The notes: generated by a model not told the origin, from the letters alone. A stretch of 52,847 bases of DNA from Sinomicrobium pectinilyticum (GCF_003725735.1 NZ_RJTM01000081.1:1-52847); one strand, 5' to 3'; numbered from the stretch's first letter, positions 16,964 to 26,613 are shown. Program-made: numbers and translations.

Positions 16964-17677
16964 TTAAACGGTCATCGGCACTTCCATCAGGAGGAACTGA
17001 GTTTCGCTTCCTGCTTCGACGGTTATTTTATCGGTATCCCATACGCCGTACGCATCCCTTTTTCCCAGGGATTGTCCGTTGACGTTGACCGCTCCTTCGA
17101 TAACAAAGAGATATATACCGTTCCCCTCTTTTTTCAGGGTGTAGTCCCTTGTCGTTCCTTTGTCAAAATCCCCCAGGTGAAACCAGGCGTCCTGATGTAT
17201 CCATGTCCCCTGGTCATCGGCATCCGGAGATACCACCTGGTACAATTCATTCTTTTTCCGGTAATCTTCTATAGATATCTGGTCGTACCGGGGTTCTACA
17301 TTCCTCTTATCAGGGAACAACCATATCTGTAACAGGTTGGTCTCTTTATCTTTATTGGGGTTATACTCGCTGTGAAAAATACCTGTTCCGGCACTCATTA
17401 CCTGTATTTCCCCGTTTTTAATACGTCCTGTGTTCCCCATGCTGTCCTTGTGTTCCAGGTCTCCCCGCAATGGAATGGTTATGATCTCCATATTATCGTG
17501 CGGATGCATTCCGAATCCCATGCCTCCACTGACAATATCGTCATTAAGTACCCGCAGGGCACCGAAATTCATCCGGTCGGGATTGTAATAGTTGGCAAAA
17601 CTGAAACTGTGGTGGGCATTCAACCAGCCGTGGTCGGCATGGCCTCTTGTATCTGCCCTGTGCAATATTGTTTTCAT
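16964..17677 (-). CDS. YhhW-type pirin (quercetinase-like)
   Basis: This 237-aa bicupin matches the YhhW branch of pirins. The metal ligands are H58 and H60 (GMHPHDNMEI) and H102 and E104 (GIFHSEYN), the positions known in E. coli YhhW. The start LHRADTRGHADHGWLNAHHSFSF-type N-terminus is diagnostic of the subfamily. It likely oxidises flavonoid-like or other enediol substrates, or senses redox. It is the first gene after the divergently spaced AraC gene upstream (191-base gap), with a palindrome in between that may be the operator. Confidence 0.93.
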   Translation of the reverse strand: MKTILHRADTRGHADHGWLNAHHSFSFANYYNPDRMNFGALRVLNDDIVSGGMGFGMHPHDNMEIITIPLRGDLEHKDSMGNTGRIKNGEIQVMSAGTGIFHSEYNPNKDKETNLLQIWLFPDKRNVEPRYDQISIEDYRKKNELYQVVSPDADDQGTWIHQDAWFHLGDFDKGTTRDYTLKKEGNGIYLFVIEGAVNVNGQSLGKRDAYGVWDTDKITVEAGSETQFLLMEVPMTV

Positions 17678-17784
17678 GTCTTTATTTTTTTCAACGGTTA
17701 CGGGAACCTTTGACGTTTAAAACAATCATCCTTCTGTGTGTTCAATGATTTTTTAAACATGCCGGGTTCACGGCTATACTCTTT

Positions 17785-17809
17785 TTGTTCTGTACAAAGT
17801 TGCGAACAA
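17785..17809. promoter_or_regulatory. Interrupted palindrome upstream of the pirin cluster
   Basis: TTGTTC (17785-17790) and GAACAA (17804-17809) form a symmetric site with 13 bases between the arms, about 110 bases before the YhhW-type pirin start and within the gap after the AraC gene. It is a candidate operator for that regulator; AraC proteins more often use direct repeats, so this is a guess. Confidence 0.3.
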
Positions 17810-17867
17810 TACAGGCACGGGGAAATACAAGAATGCGGGAAAGGCTTATAAAAATACGATATGAGAT

Positions 17868-18728
17868 CTATCGCCTGAAGTCCGAGGGGGACATTCCGGT
17901 GCATTTTTTAAAGAAACTGCTGAAGTGGGCCGGTTCCGAAAAGCCAAGTGCATAGGCTATTTCTTTTTGCGGCTGGCCGGAAAAGTATAGCATACGACGG
18001 GCAGCTACGGTAATGCGGGACTGCAAATACTCTTTGGCTGTCTTACCTATGAGAGACTTTACGGTACGGTTAAGATGGTCGGGAGTGACGTGAAGGGCTT
18101 CGGCATACCGGGAAACGAGGTGCCATTCCGTAAAGTGTTCTTCCACCAGTTGTTTATAATCCCTGAGCAGGGTGCCGCCGGCATGAAGTTGTTGCGGATT
18201 TTCACCGTGCAACGAACACAGGTTGTTACAGGATATCAGAAAAAGCTTCAGCAACGCCCCTATGCCCTGCGAACGGAACTTCATATTCTTACTGTTCCAT
18301 TCCATCATCTGCTCGCAATAGCTGCTCAATTGTTCCAGTTGTTGTCCTGCCAGTGGTAAAGGCGGTGCTTCCCCGTAATCTTTAAACAGATTGATGTCAT
18401 CTATAAAACAGGAATCTATCTGGTTTTCTGTCATAAACCGGCCGGAAAACGTAATCACATAACCCCGGGACTTCTCCTTTTCCACTATCCGGTGCACCTG
18501 CCCTGGGCTTATAAAATAAACCTGCCGGTCCGAAAGCGGGTATTCCGTAAAATCTATGCTGTGCGTTCCTTTACCCCTCCTGACGAGTACTATAATATAG
18601 TAATCGTGCCGGTGGGGTTCGTCCGCCTTGCCGGAATGCTCTTCATAGATATCTTCCATCGTACGGATACGAAAGGTCATCCGGCTGTCCGCCGGGTCTA
18701 CATCGTTGTATGTTTTAATGGGGTCCAC
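17868..18728 (-). CDS. AraC-family transcriptional regulator with N-terminal cupin
   Basis: This 286-aa cytoplasmic regulator has an N-terminal cupin sensor (about 30-130: EPHRHDYYIIVLVRRG, HSIDFTEYPL, VYFISPGQVHRI) and a C-terminal double helix-turn-helix (about 190-286: VSRYAEALHVTPDHLNRTVK, GKTAKEYLQSRI, EIAYALGFSEPAHFSSFFKK, GMSPSDFRR). The length and layout fit typical AraC activators. It is the first gene of the minus-strand run leading to the two pirins, acetyltransferase and YceI, so it probably activates them; the inducer is unknown. Confidence 0.94.
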   Translation of the reverse strand: MDPIKTYNDVDPADSRMTFRIRTMEDIYEEHSGKADEPHRHDYYIIVLVRRGKGTHSIDFTEYPLSDRQVYFISPGQVHRIVEKEKSRGYVITFSGRFMTENQIDSCFIDDINLFKDYGEAPPLPLAGQQLEQLSSYCEQMMEWNSKNMKFRSQGIGALLKLFLISCNNLCSLHGENPQQLHAGGTLLRDYKQLVEEHFTEWHLVSRYAEALHVTPDHLNRTVKSLIGKTAKEYLQSRITVAARRMLYFSGQPQKEIAYALGFSEPAHFSSFFKKCTGMSPSDFRR

Positions 18729-18786
18729 CCTGTTTTTTACCTCCCTTAAGATACTTCTTTTTGGCTGTTTTTCAGAAGAAAGCCAT

Positions 18787-18831
18787 AAAAAGGGGAAAGC
18801 ACATCAACGGAAAACCGACTGTCTTTCCCCT
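18787..18831 (-). terminator. Terminator of pepD
   Basis: AGGGGAAAG (18791-18799) and CTTTCCCCT (18823-18831) are perfect 9-base arms, with an inner CGGAAAACCG hairpin in the loop. On the minus strand the stem is followed by UUUU. It starts 12 bases past the pepD stop. Confidence 0.75.
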
Positions 18832-18843
18832 CACTTCGTGTTT

Positions 18844-20307
18844 TTATTCTTTTTCGGGAATATCTTTTAATACCTCTTTAAGGAACTTCCAGAATTTCTT
18901 TACCGATGTTACACTCGCTCTTTCGTCGGGAGAATGTGCACCACGAATGGTAGGTCCGAAACTTATCATGTCCATTTTGGGATAGTTCTGTCCTAATATT
19001 CCGCATTCGAGTCCGGCATGGCAGGCGGCAACATTCGGTTTTTCTTCGAACAGGGCTTCATATTTTTCGCGAAGTACCTTTAATACCGGCGAATCCAGGT
19101 CGGGCTGCCATCCGGGATAACTACCCGAAAATTCCACTTCACAGCCGGCCAGTTCAAACACGGCCCGCAGGGCATTGGCCAGGTCCGTTTTGGAACTGTC
19201 TACCGAAGAACGGGTAAGACAGGAGATCTTTATATTTCCGTCTTTGATCTCTACCCTAGCGATATTATTGGATGTTTCCGTAAGCCCAATCATATCGGCA
19301 CTCATCCTGTACACACCGTTATGTGCCCCATACAAGGCTTTGATTATACCTTCCTGTACACCCAGCTCCATTACCTTAGCCGGGAGTTCTATTGGTTTTG
19401 CGGTTATTTCCAGGGAGGGTTCCGTAGTATGCAGCTCGCGCTTTATATCGCGTTCCTGTTCACCGAATTCGAAAACAAAAGCATCTTTATGGACCTTATC
19501 TATCACTACCACAGCAGAACTTTCGCGGGGAATGGCATTCCTGAGTCCTCCCCCGTCCACAGAAGCAATACGCAGGCCATAATTCTCAAAACCGTCAAAA
19601 AGCAGGCGGTTCATTATTTTGTTGGCATTGCCGAGGCCTTTGTGAATATCCATTCCGCTGTGGCCGCCCTGCAGGCCTTTTACCTTAATCCGGAAAGCTA
19701 TGGTTCCTTCGGGTACGGGCTCTTCTTTATAGGTACGTTGCGCCGTTACATCCACTCCTCCCGCACAGCCTATGCCTATCTCGTCATCTTCTTCCGTATC
19801 GAGGTTCAGTAGTATTTCTCCCTTCAGCAACCCGGCTTTCAGTCCCTGCGCCCCGGTCATCCCTGTCTCTTCGTCAACGGTAAATAAAGCTTCTATGGCA
19901 GGATGCGGTATATCGGTACTTTCCAGGATGGCCATAATAGCGGCTACTCCCAACCCGTTATCGGCCCCGAGCGTAGTTCCCCTTGCCCTTACCCAGTCCC
20001 CTTCGGCATACATTTCTATACCTCGGGTATCAAAATCAAAATCGGTATCCGCGTTTTTCTGGTGTACCATATCCAAATGCGACTGCAGCACAACCATTTT
20101 CCGGTTTTCCATGCCCGGTGTTGCCGGTTTACGGATAATGACATTTCCGGTTTCATCCTTCAGGGTTTCCAGTCCGAGTTTTTTACCGAAATCCAGCATA
20201 AACGCAATCACTTTTTCTTCTTTCTTGGAAGCCCTGGGCACGGCATTGAGGTCTGCAAACCTGCTCCATACCGCAGAAGGCTCCAGGGTTTTTATTTCTG
20301 AACTCAT
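18844..20307 (-). CDS. pepD: Aminoacyl-histidine dipeptidase (peptidase D, M20)
   Basis: This is a cytoplasmic di-zinc dipeptidase cleaving Xaa-His and other dipeptides. The 487-aa length is typical. Metal and catalytic residues are visible: H77 and D79 in LQSHLDMVHQ, the bridging D116 in TLGADNGLG, E146/E147 in VDEETGMTG, D-rich NLDTEEDDEI, and the C-terminal GPTIRGAHSPDER His. The lid domain with GGHSGMDIHKG is present. Unusually for this phylum, AAAGGAG (minus strand of 20313-20319) stands at Shine-Dalgarno distance from the start, and a -7-type box TAGTTTTG is at 20329-20336 on the minus strand. It is monocistronic with its own terminator. Confidence 0.96.
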   Translation of the reverse strand: MSSEIKTLEPSAVWSRFADLNAVPRASKKEEKVIAFMLDFGKKLGLETLKDETGNVIIRKPATPGMENRKMVVLQSHLDMVHQKNADTDFDFDTRGIEMYAEGDWVRARGTTLGADNGLGVAAIMAILESTDIPHPAIEALFTVDEETGMTGAQGLKAGLLKGEILLNLDTEEDDEIGIGCAGGVDVTAQRTYKEEPVPEGTIAFRIKVKGLQGGHSGMDIHKGLGNANKIMNRLLFDGFENYGLRIASVDGGGLRNAIPRESSAVVVIDKVHKDAFVFEFGEQERDIKRELHTTEPSLEITAKPIELPAKVMELGVQEGIIKALYGAHNGVYRMSADMIGLTETSNNIARVEIKDGNIKISCLTRSSVDSSKTDLANALRAVFELAGCEVEFSGSYPGWQPDLDSPVLKVLREKYEALFEEKPNVAACHAGLECGILGQNYPKMDMISFGPTIRGAHSPDERASVTSVKKFWKFLKEVLKDIPEKE

Positions 20308-20582
20308 ATTTTCTCCTTTAGTTTGTTACAAAACTACAGAAACTTTTAAAGCCGGGCAGAATTATTTATAAGCCGTATTTTGCCCTGGTCCCGGAATGCC
20401 ATAAAAAAGCCAGCGACAATTACCGGTGAATTTTGCACAGGACAAAACTCCTTTTAAAATTCAGGGGGATTTTTTTTAGCCGGAGAATCGGGGAGCCGGG
20501 AGTTGGGATTGTGTGGTATATTTGCTCCGGAATTTTAGATTCGGCCTCGCGGTCGTAATATATATTTTCCTATTTTTAGCCC

Positions 20583-21650
20583 ATGTCCGAAAAAATGAAA
20601 AACATCCTGGCACTTTCCATAATCCTCCAGGTGATTACGGTAAAGCTGCTGGCCCTGGCCCCGGAATTTATCGAAAAATATTACAGTAACGGCATCTATC
20701 CCTTCATATCGGCAGGGTTCCGTTATGCTTTCGGGTGGGTCCCCTTTTCCGTAGGAGATGTTTTTTATACGCTTGCCGGTATTTTTGTATTCCGTTTCCT
20801 GATCCGCAATACAAGGTGTCTCTTCCGCCGGCCGTGGTATTTCCTCCGGGAAATCCTCATCGTCCTCTCTTTCGCTTATTTTTCATTCCATCTTTTCTGG
20901 GGGATGAACTATTACCGCCCTCCCCTGCATCAGACCCTGGACATCGGAAGTAAATATACGACTGAGGAACTGCTTAGCTTTACCGAAAAACTGATCAACA
21001 GGACCAATAACATACACCAGAAGCTGACGGATAATGATTCCGTATTGGTAAAATTACCTTATTCCCGCAGGGAAATATATGACATGTCCGTTTTGGGATA
21101 TAGAGAAATCTCTTCGGAAAATCCGCACTTTTCCTATGCCCCGGAAAGTATAAAAAGTTCACTTTTCTCCCTGCCTCTTACCTATATGGGCTACAGTGGC
21201 TACCTCAACCCGTTTACCAACGAAGCCCAGGTAAACAGCCTGCAACTGGATTATCGTTATCCGCTTATAAGCTGTCACGAGGAGGCCCACCAGATCGGTT
21301 TTTCCGCGGAAAATGAGGCCAATTTCATCGGCTACCTGGCTGCTACAGCCAATAAAGACCCTTACTTTAAATTTTCAGGTTACGCTTATATGCTTCGTTA
21401 TTGCCTGAACGAGGTTTACAGGAGAGACCGGGAAGCATTCGCCAGGCTGAAAGAACAGGTACACCGGGGTATTCTCAAAAACTACGAAGAGGCAGCCATG
21501 TTCTGGAGTAAATATGAAAACCCGGCGGAACCGGTATTTAAGAATACCTTCAATGCCTACCTGAAAGCCAACAACCAGACGGATGGGATAAAGACGTACA
21601 GTTACGTCGTAGCCCTCCTGGTAAATTACCATAAAAAGTACCCTTTCTGA
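20583..21650 (+). CDS. DUF3810-family membrane protein with HEEAH zincin-like motif
   Basis: This is a 355-aa protein. The first 110 residues contain three hydrophobic spans (about 7-25, 55-72, 88-106), then a soluble region. I recognise the DUF3810 family, common in Bacteroidota and of unknown function. Residues 231-247 read CHEEAHQIGFSAENEAN: H232-E233-x-x-H236 is an HExxH zinc-protease motif, and E243 or E245 could be the third ligand. This suggests a membrane-anchored metalloprotease with the active site outside the cytoplasm. A TATATTTG box lies at 20517-20524, 59 bases upstream. It is a single gene divergent from pepD. Confidence 0.85.
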   Translation: MSEKMKNILALSIILQVITVKLLALAPEFIEKYYSNGIYPFISAGFRYAFGWVPFSVGDVFYTLAGIFVFRFLIRNTRCLFRRPWYFLREILIVLSFAYFSFHLFWGMNYYRPPLHQTLDIGSKYTTEELLSFTEKLINRTNNIHQKLTDNDSVLVKLPYSRREIYDMSVLGYREISSENPHFSYAPESIKSSLFSLPLTYMGYSGYLNPFTNEAQVNSLQLDYRYPLISCHEEAHQIGFSAENEANFIGYLAATANKDPYFKFSGYAYMLRYCLNEVYRRDREAFARLKEQVHRGILKNYEEAAMFWSKYENPAEPVFKNTFNAYLKANNQTDGIKTYSYVVALLVNYHKKYPF

Positions 21651-21886
21651 AGAACGCTTCCCGGGCAGTTCCGCAGGGATTGTCGCCGGATACTTCAGTA
21701 CAACTATATGGCCAAAGCACGCTGCACTGATTCGAACTCTTAAATTACTACAATAATCCCCGTACCGATCGGGAGCAGGAGTTTAATTCCTTAAGAAGTC
21801 AACAAAAGTTAAAATTTCCTTAACGAACCATAGCTTTTTAACGGTTATCTTAACTTTAAGCCACTAAACTCTAATTCAAATACATT

Positions 21887-24862
21887 ATGAGAAAAAGGCT
21901 ACCCGTATTACTACTGGTATTCCTGTGTTCGTTTACGATCTACGCCCAGGAGTACTTTCCGAAGAATGACGGTGTTAAAACCACAGACCACCACTACACG
22001 GCATTTACCAATGCGAAAATTTACATCACTCCCACCCGGGTTATCGACAACGGGACTCTTCTTATTCAAAAGGGCAGGGTTATTGCTGCCGGAAGCAGGG
22101 TTTCCGTACCCGCTAACAGTATAGTGGTGGACCTGGAGGGGAAACACATTTATCCTTCTTTTATTGATATTTACAGCGAATTCGGTATACAAAAGCCGGC
22201 AAGACCGGGTCGTGGCAGGCGTTCGCCTCAATACGATGCTTCCCGGAAAGGCTTTTACTGGAACGACCATATCATGCCCGAAAAAAATGCCTTCGATAAA
22301 TTTTCGTTCGACACCAAAAAAGCCGGGGAACTGCTCCGGGCCGGTTTCGGAACGGTGAATGCCCATGTGGCCGACGGTATCGTAAGGGGAACAAGTGTCC
22401 TCGTGGCCCTGGACTCCCTGGATACTCATCATATGCGTGTCCTGGACGAAAAAGCTGCCCAGCACCTCTCTTTTGCCAAAAGCATCGCTTCCGCCCAGAA
22501 TTATCCTACTTCTCTCATGGGAGCCATGGCACTTATCCGCCAGATGTACAAGGATGCGGAGTGGTATGCAGGAGGAAATGCAGAGAACAGGGATATGTCT
22601 CTCGAAGCGCTGAACGCCAACAAATCACTTCCCCAGATATTTGACGCGGGTAGTTACCAGAACGACCTTCGGGCATCCGGGATCGCCGGGGAATTCGGCC
22701 TGGCATACATCTTGAAAGGCGGTGGTGACGAATATCAGCGTATCCGGGAAATAAAAGCCACGGGGGCCAGTTTTATCCTTCCGCTCGATTTCCCGGAAGC
22801 CTATGACGTAACCGATCCTTACCAGGCCGGAAAAGTATCTCTCGCGGACATGCGCTTGTGGAACCAGGTTCCCGGAAACCCCGCCGCACTCGCTAAAAAC
22901 GGGGTGCCGTTCGCTTTTACACTTTCGGGGCTCGAAAAAACGGCGGACTTTAAAACAAACCTGCTCCGTGCCATCGATTACGGACTGGATAAAACCAAAG
23001 CTTTGGAAGCCCTTACCACTGTTCCTGCGGGGCTCCTTGGAAAGAGCGACATAGGCAACCTCAACAACGGGAGTTATGCCAGTTTTCTCATAACTTCCGG
23101 AGATATCTTCGACAAAGAGACTACCCTTTATGAAAACTGGGTCTTAGGGGAAAAATACACCATAACGGACAGGAACATCAAAGACATCCGGGGTGAATAT
23201 ACGCTGAATGCGGGAGGCAAAACATATACTCTGAACATTACCGGGGAACCCGCTTCCCCTAAACCGGAACTGAAATCGGACACCACAAAACTGAGTTCCA
23301 GATTAACCTATGAAAACGGATGGCTCAATCTTTTCTTTTCTCCCGAAACGGAAGGCTCCGGTTTCCTGAGACTTTCGGGCCATGTTACCACTCCGGAAAC
23401 GTTTGGGGGGAAAGCCCTGCTGGCGAACGGTACGGAAGGAAGCTGGACCGCGACCAGGAAATCAGCTTATGATGAAAAGGAGAAAAAGGAAAAAGAGGAA
23501 AAATTTGTCCCGGAAGCAGTCCCGGTTACTTTCCCTAATAAAGCCTACGGATTTTCCGAACTTCCGAAACAGGAAAACATCCTCTTTAAAAATGCCACCG
23601 TATGGACCAGTGAAGAGGAAGGCATACTGGAAAATACGGATGTGCTTGTTAAAAACGGAAAAATATCCCGTATAGGCAAAGACCTTTCCGCCGGCGGTGC
23701 CACGGTTATAGATGCCACCGGAAAGCACCTTACCGCGGGGATCATAGACGAACATTCGCATATCGCGGCCGCTTCCATTAACGAAGCAGGGCATAATTCT
23801 TCTGCGGAAGTGATCATGGAAGATGTTATAGATGCAGACGACATTAATATCTACCGAAACCTGTCCGGAGGAGTTACTTCCATACAGATACTGCACGGTT
23901 CCGCCAATCCCATAGGAGGCAGATCTGCCATCATCAAGCTGAAATGGGGACTCCCGGCAGAAAAGCTCATTTACGGGAACTCGCCCAAATTCATCAAGTT
24001 TGCCCTGGGAGAAAATGTAAAACAGTCGAACTGGGGAGATACGCAGACCATACGTTTCCCACAGTCCAGAATGGGCGTCGAACAGGTATATACCGATTAT
24101 TTCCAGCGTGCTAAAGAATACGATGCCAAAAAGAAAAGCGGAAAACCGTACCGTTTTGACTATGAAATGGAAACGCTTGCCGAGATCATTAACAAAGAAC
24201 GCTTTATTACCTGCCACTCCTATGTACAGAGCGAGATTAACATGCTCATGAAAGTTGCGGAAAGATTTAACTTTCCCGTCAATACTTTTACCCACATACT
24301 CGAAGGCTATAAGGTAGCGGATAAAATGAAGGAACACGGAGTACTCGGTGCCTCCACTTTCTCCGACTGGTGGGCATACAAATATGAGGTTAATGATGCC
24401 ATTCCTTATAACGCGGCCATTATGCAAAGCCAGGGACTGAATGTCGCCATCAACTCCGACGATGCCGAAATGTCCAGAAGACTTAACCAGGAAGCGGGTA
24501 AAACCGTAAAATACGGCGGGGTGTCCGAAGAGGAAGCCTGGAAAATGGTTACCATCAACCCGGCCAGAATGCTGCACCTGGACGACCGGGTAGGCAGTAT
24601 CAAAGAAGGAAAAGACGCCGACATCGTCCTCTGGAGCGATCACCCGCTATCCGTTTACGCTATTGCCGAAAAAACCTTTATCGAAGGGGTCCCTTACTAC
24701 GACTATGAAACGATGAAACAAATGCAGGCGAGCATTGCCCGGGAAAGGAACAAGCTTATCAACCAGATGATCGAAGCCAAAAACAAAGGGATGAAAACCC
24801 AGGCACCGAAGCAGAAGGAAGAAAAACATTTTCACTGCGATACGGAAGTGTACGGAATTTAA
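21887..24862 (+). CDS. Exported amidohydrolase with degenerate N-terminal and intact C-terminal domain
   Basis: This 991-aa protein has a signal peptide ending near IYAQ (about residue 20) and two amidohydrolase-superfamily units. The first (about 35-430) has the strand HIYPSFIDIYSEFG where the metal-binding PGFIDxHxH is expected, so its ligands are lost. The second (about 565-960) keeps them: H623 and H625 in GIIDEHSH, H777 in TCHSY, H803 in FTHILEG, D858 in INSDDAEM, and the closing HPLSVYAIAEKTFIEGV segment typical of imidazolonepropionase-like and cyclic-imidase-like enzymes. A lysine/glutamate-rich linker separates them (near 525-545). It probably hydrolyses amide or lactam bonds in the periplasm. 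A paralogous protein follows 95 bases later. Confidence 0.88.
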   Translation: MRKRLPVLLLVFLCSFTIYAQEYFPKNDGVKTTDHHYTAFTNAKIYITPTRVIDNGTLLIQKGRVIAAGSRVSVPANSIVVDLEGKHIYPSFIDIYSEFGIQKPARPGRGRRSPQYDASRKGFYWNDHIMPEKNAFDKFSFDTKKAGELLRAGFGTVNAHVADGIVRGTSVLVALDSLDTHHMRVLDEKAAQHLSFAKSIASAQNYPTSLMGAMALIRQMYKDAEWYAGGNAENRDMSLEALNANKSLPQIFDAGSYQNDLRASGIAGEFGLAYILKGGGDEYQRIREIKATGASFILPLDFPEAYDVTDPYQAGKVSLADMRLWNQVPGNPAALAKNGVPFAFTLSGLEKTADFKTNLLRAIDYGLDKTKALEALTTVPAGLLGKSDIGNLNNGSYASFLITSGDIFDKETTLYENWVLGEKYTITDRNIKDIRGEYTLNAGGKTYTLNITGEPASPKPELKSDTTKLSSRLTYENGWLNLFFSPETEGSGFLRLSGHVTTPETFGGKALLANGTEGSWTATRKSAYDEKEKKEKEEKFVPEAVPVTFPNKAYGFSELPKQENILFKNATVWTSEEEGILENTDVLVKNGKISRIGKDLSAGGATVIDATGKHLTAGIIDEHSHIAAASINEAGHNSSAEVIMEDVIDADDINIYRNLSGGVTSIQILHGSANPIGGRSAIIKLKWGLPAEKLIYGNSPKFIKFALGENVKQSNWGDTQTIRFPQSRMGVEQVYTDYFQRAKEYDAKKKSGKPYRFDYEMETLAEIINKERFITCHSYVQSEINMLMKVAERFNFPVNTFTHILEGYKVADKMKEHGVLGASTFSDWWAYKYEVNDAIPYNAAIMQSQGLNVAINSDDAEMSRRLNQEAGKTVKYGGVSEEEAWKMVTINPARMLHLDDRVGSIKEGKDADIVLWSDHPLSVYAIAEKTFIEGVPYYDYETMKQMQASIARERNKLINQMIEAKNKGMKTQAPKQKEEKHFHCDTEVYGI

Positions 24863-24957
24863 AAGGCCTCTGCCCCGCCCGGCCGGACGGTTTATAAAAT
24901 TACGCCGTCACCCCGGGCGTACCGGAGAGATTAAATATACCTGTAAAAAATTTACTC

Positions 24958-26265
24958 ATGAAAATTCATAAAAACATCTTTTTTTTCATCCTGCTGCTTT
25001 CCTGTACGGTTACTTCCGCACAGCAAACCCCGGCGGCAAAGCAAACCGAATCCGTTTTGATTACGGGTGCCACGGCACATATAGGTAACGGTAATGTCAT
25101 AGAGGACAGTGCCATCGGATTTAAAGACGGGAAGATTAGTTATGCCGGACCGCAATCGGGGGTTTCTGCTTCGGAATACAACAAGGTTATCAATGCCCCG
25201 GGCAAACACGTGTACCCGGGATTTATTGCCGCCAACTCTACCCTCGGACTGGTAGAGGTAGATGCGGTAAGGGCAAGTAATGACCAGGCGGATACGGGTG
25301 ACCTGATTCCGCATGTCAGGAGCCTTATTGCATATAACGCAGAATCCAAAATTGTGGAAAGCTGCCGGCCCAACGGAATTCTGATGGCCCAGGTTGCCCC
25401 CAGAGGGGGACTTATTTCCGGGACATCTTCGGTAGTACAACTGGATGCCTGGAACTGGGAAGATGCTGCCATTAAAACCGACGACGGTATCCATATGCAC
25501 TGGCCCAATGCCTTCCGTTCGGAGGGATGGGGTTTCAGCGGTCCAAGCGAGTTTAAGCCAAACAAAGAATACGAGAAGGAAATACAGGCGATCACCACCT
25601 TTATATCCGGTGCCAAAGCCTACCTGAAGGGAGATAAAGCTCCCAAAAACCTTCCTTACGAAGCGGTTTCCGGACTTTTTGACGGTTCTCAAAAACTGTA
25701 TATAAATACCGACGGCGAAAAGGAAATTACCGATGCCGTCAACTTTGCCAAAGAAAACGGTATACGGAACATTGTTATCGTAGGAGGCGGAGAAGCCCAT
25801 AAAGTGGCCGACCTGCTGGTTAAAAATAATATTCCCGTGCTGCTTAGCCGGCCGCACAGGCTTCCTTCCGGAGAAGACGATAATGTAAAACAACCGTATA
25901 TGCTGGCAAAAATGTTATCGGATAAGGGCATTCTGGTGGGCCTGGAAATGAGCGGGGCCATGGAACGTATGAACACCAGGAACCTTCCTTTCTATGCCGG
26001 TACTTTTGCTGCCTACGGACTGGACAAGGAGAAAGCCGTACAGATCATCACGGAAAACAATGCCAGGATACTGGGCATAAACGACTTTTCCGGAACCCTG
26101 GAAACCGGAAAGGATGCCACGTTATTTATCTCCGAAGGAGATGCACTGGATATGCGTACCAACATTCTCTCCCATGCTTTTATCCAGGGCAGGGAAATAA
26201 GCCTGGAATCACACCAGACCAAATTGTGGAAACGCTATATGGGCAAATATGAGGCCGGACGTTAA
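24958..26265 (+). CDS. Exported amidohydrolase-like protein lacking metal ligands
   Basis: This 435-aa protein has a signal peptide (cleavage near TSAQQ) and an amidohydrolase fold. The PGFIDxHxH strand reads YPGFIAANSTLGL, with no histidines, so it looks catalytically inactive or uses another site. Other superfamily features remain: N-terminal ITGATAHIGNGNVIEDSAIGF, GGEAHKVADLL and C-terminal LETGKDATLFISEGD. It resembles the first half of the preceding 991-aa protein, with which it is surely co-transcribed. A partner, scaffold or substrate-binding subunit role is possible. A terminator follows. Confidence 0.85.
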   Translation: MKIHKNIFFFILLLSCTVTSAQQTPAAKQTESVLITGATAHIGNGNVIEDSAIGFKDGKISYAGPQSGVSASEYNKVINAPGKHVYPGFIAANSTLGLVEVDAVRASNDQADTGDLIPHVRSLIAYNAESKIVESCRPNGILMAQVAPRGGLISGTSSVVQLDAWNWEDAAIKTDDGIHMHWPNAFRSEGWGFSGPSEFKPNKEYEKEIQAITTFISGAKAYLKGDKAPKNLPYEAVSGLFDGSQKLYINTDGEKEITDAVNFAKENGIRNIVIVGGGEAHKVADLLVKNNIPVLLSRPHRLPSGEDDNVKQPYMLAKMLSDKGILVGLEMSGAMERMNTRNLPFYAGTFAAYGLDKEKAVQIITENNARILGINDFSGTLETGKDATLFISEGDALDMRTNILSHAFIQGREISLESHQTKLWKRYMGKYEAGR

Positions 26266-26291
26266 CCTCTGCCCGTACGGATGAACTGCAG

Positions 26292-26328
26292 GGCCGTCTT
26301 ATCCCGGAAAGACGGCCTTGTGTTATTT
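26292..26328 (+). terminator. Terminator of the amidohydrolase pair
   Basis: GGCCGTCTT (26292-26300) / AAGACGGCC (26309-26317) are perfect 9-base arms with an 8-base loop, followed by TTGTGTTATTTG. It starts 26 bases past the stop. Confidence 0.7.
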
Positions 26329-26460
26329 GAAGCCCGGTGGCTTCGGTACATCCCGAACGTAGTTCGGGACACTCAGCCACCTCTGTTTTTGGCTTTGAAA
26401 ACCCACAACTTACTCTTCGGCTTTAGTTCCTGCCCGTCCGGCGGCGGTATCCTGAGTTTT

Positions 26461-26590
26461 CCTGCACTGAGCACAGTCGAAGTACCGAAGGGTTCAGGAC
26501 GCAAACTCGAACCTGCAACTTGTAACTTGCAACCTGTAATTCATATCCTGAAACCCGGAATTAGCCTTTCGACTGATCAGGGCAGGTGCC
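26461..26590. repeat. Intergenic repeat block: TGAGC/GTCGAA-type inverted repeat with heptamer copy 2
   Basis: CCTGCACTGAGCACAGTCGAA (26461 on) and its imperfect reverse complement CTTTCGACTGATCAGGGCAGG (ending near 26585) bracket a 7-base-period array AACCTGC (26510), AACTTGT (26517), AACTTGC (26524), AACCTGT (26531). The remaining 26329-26460 shows nothing I recognise. A related TTGAGCCCTGTCGAA is at 193-207. Confidence 0.6.
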
Positions 26591-26613
26591 GGGGGTATTT
26601 TTAACTTCACTTA

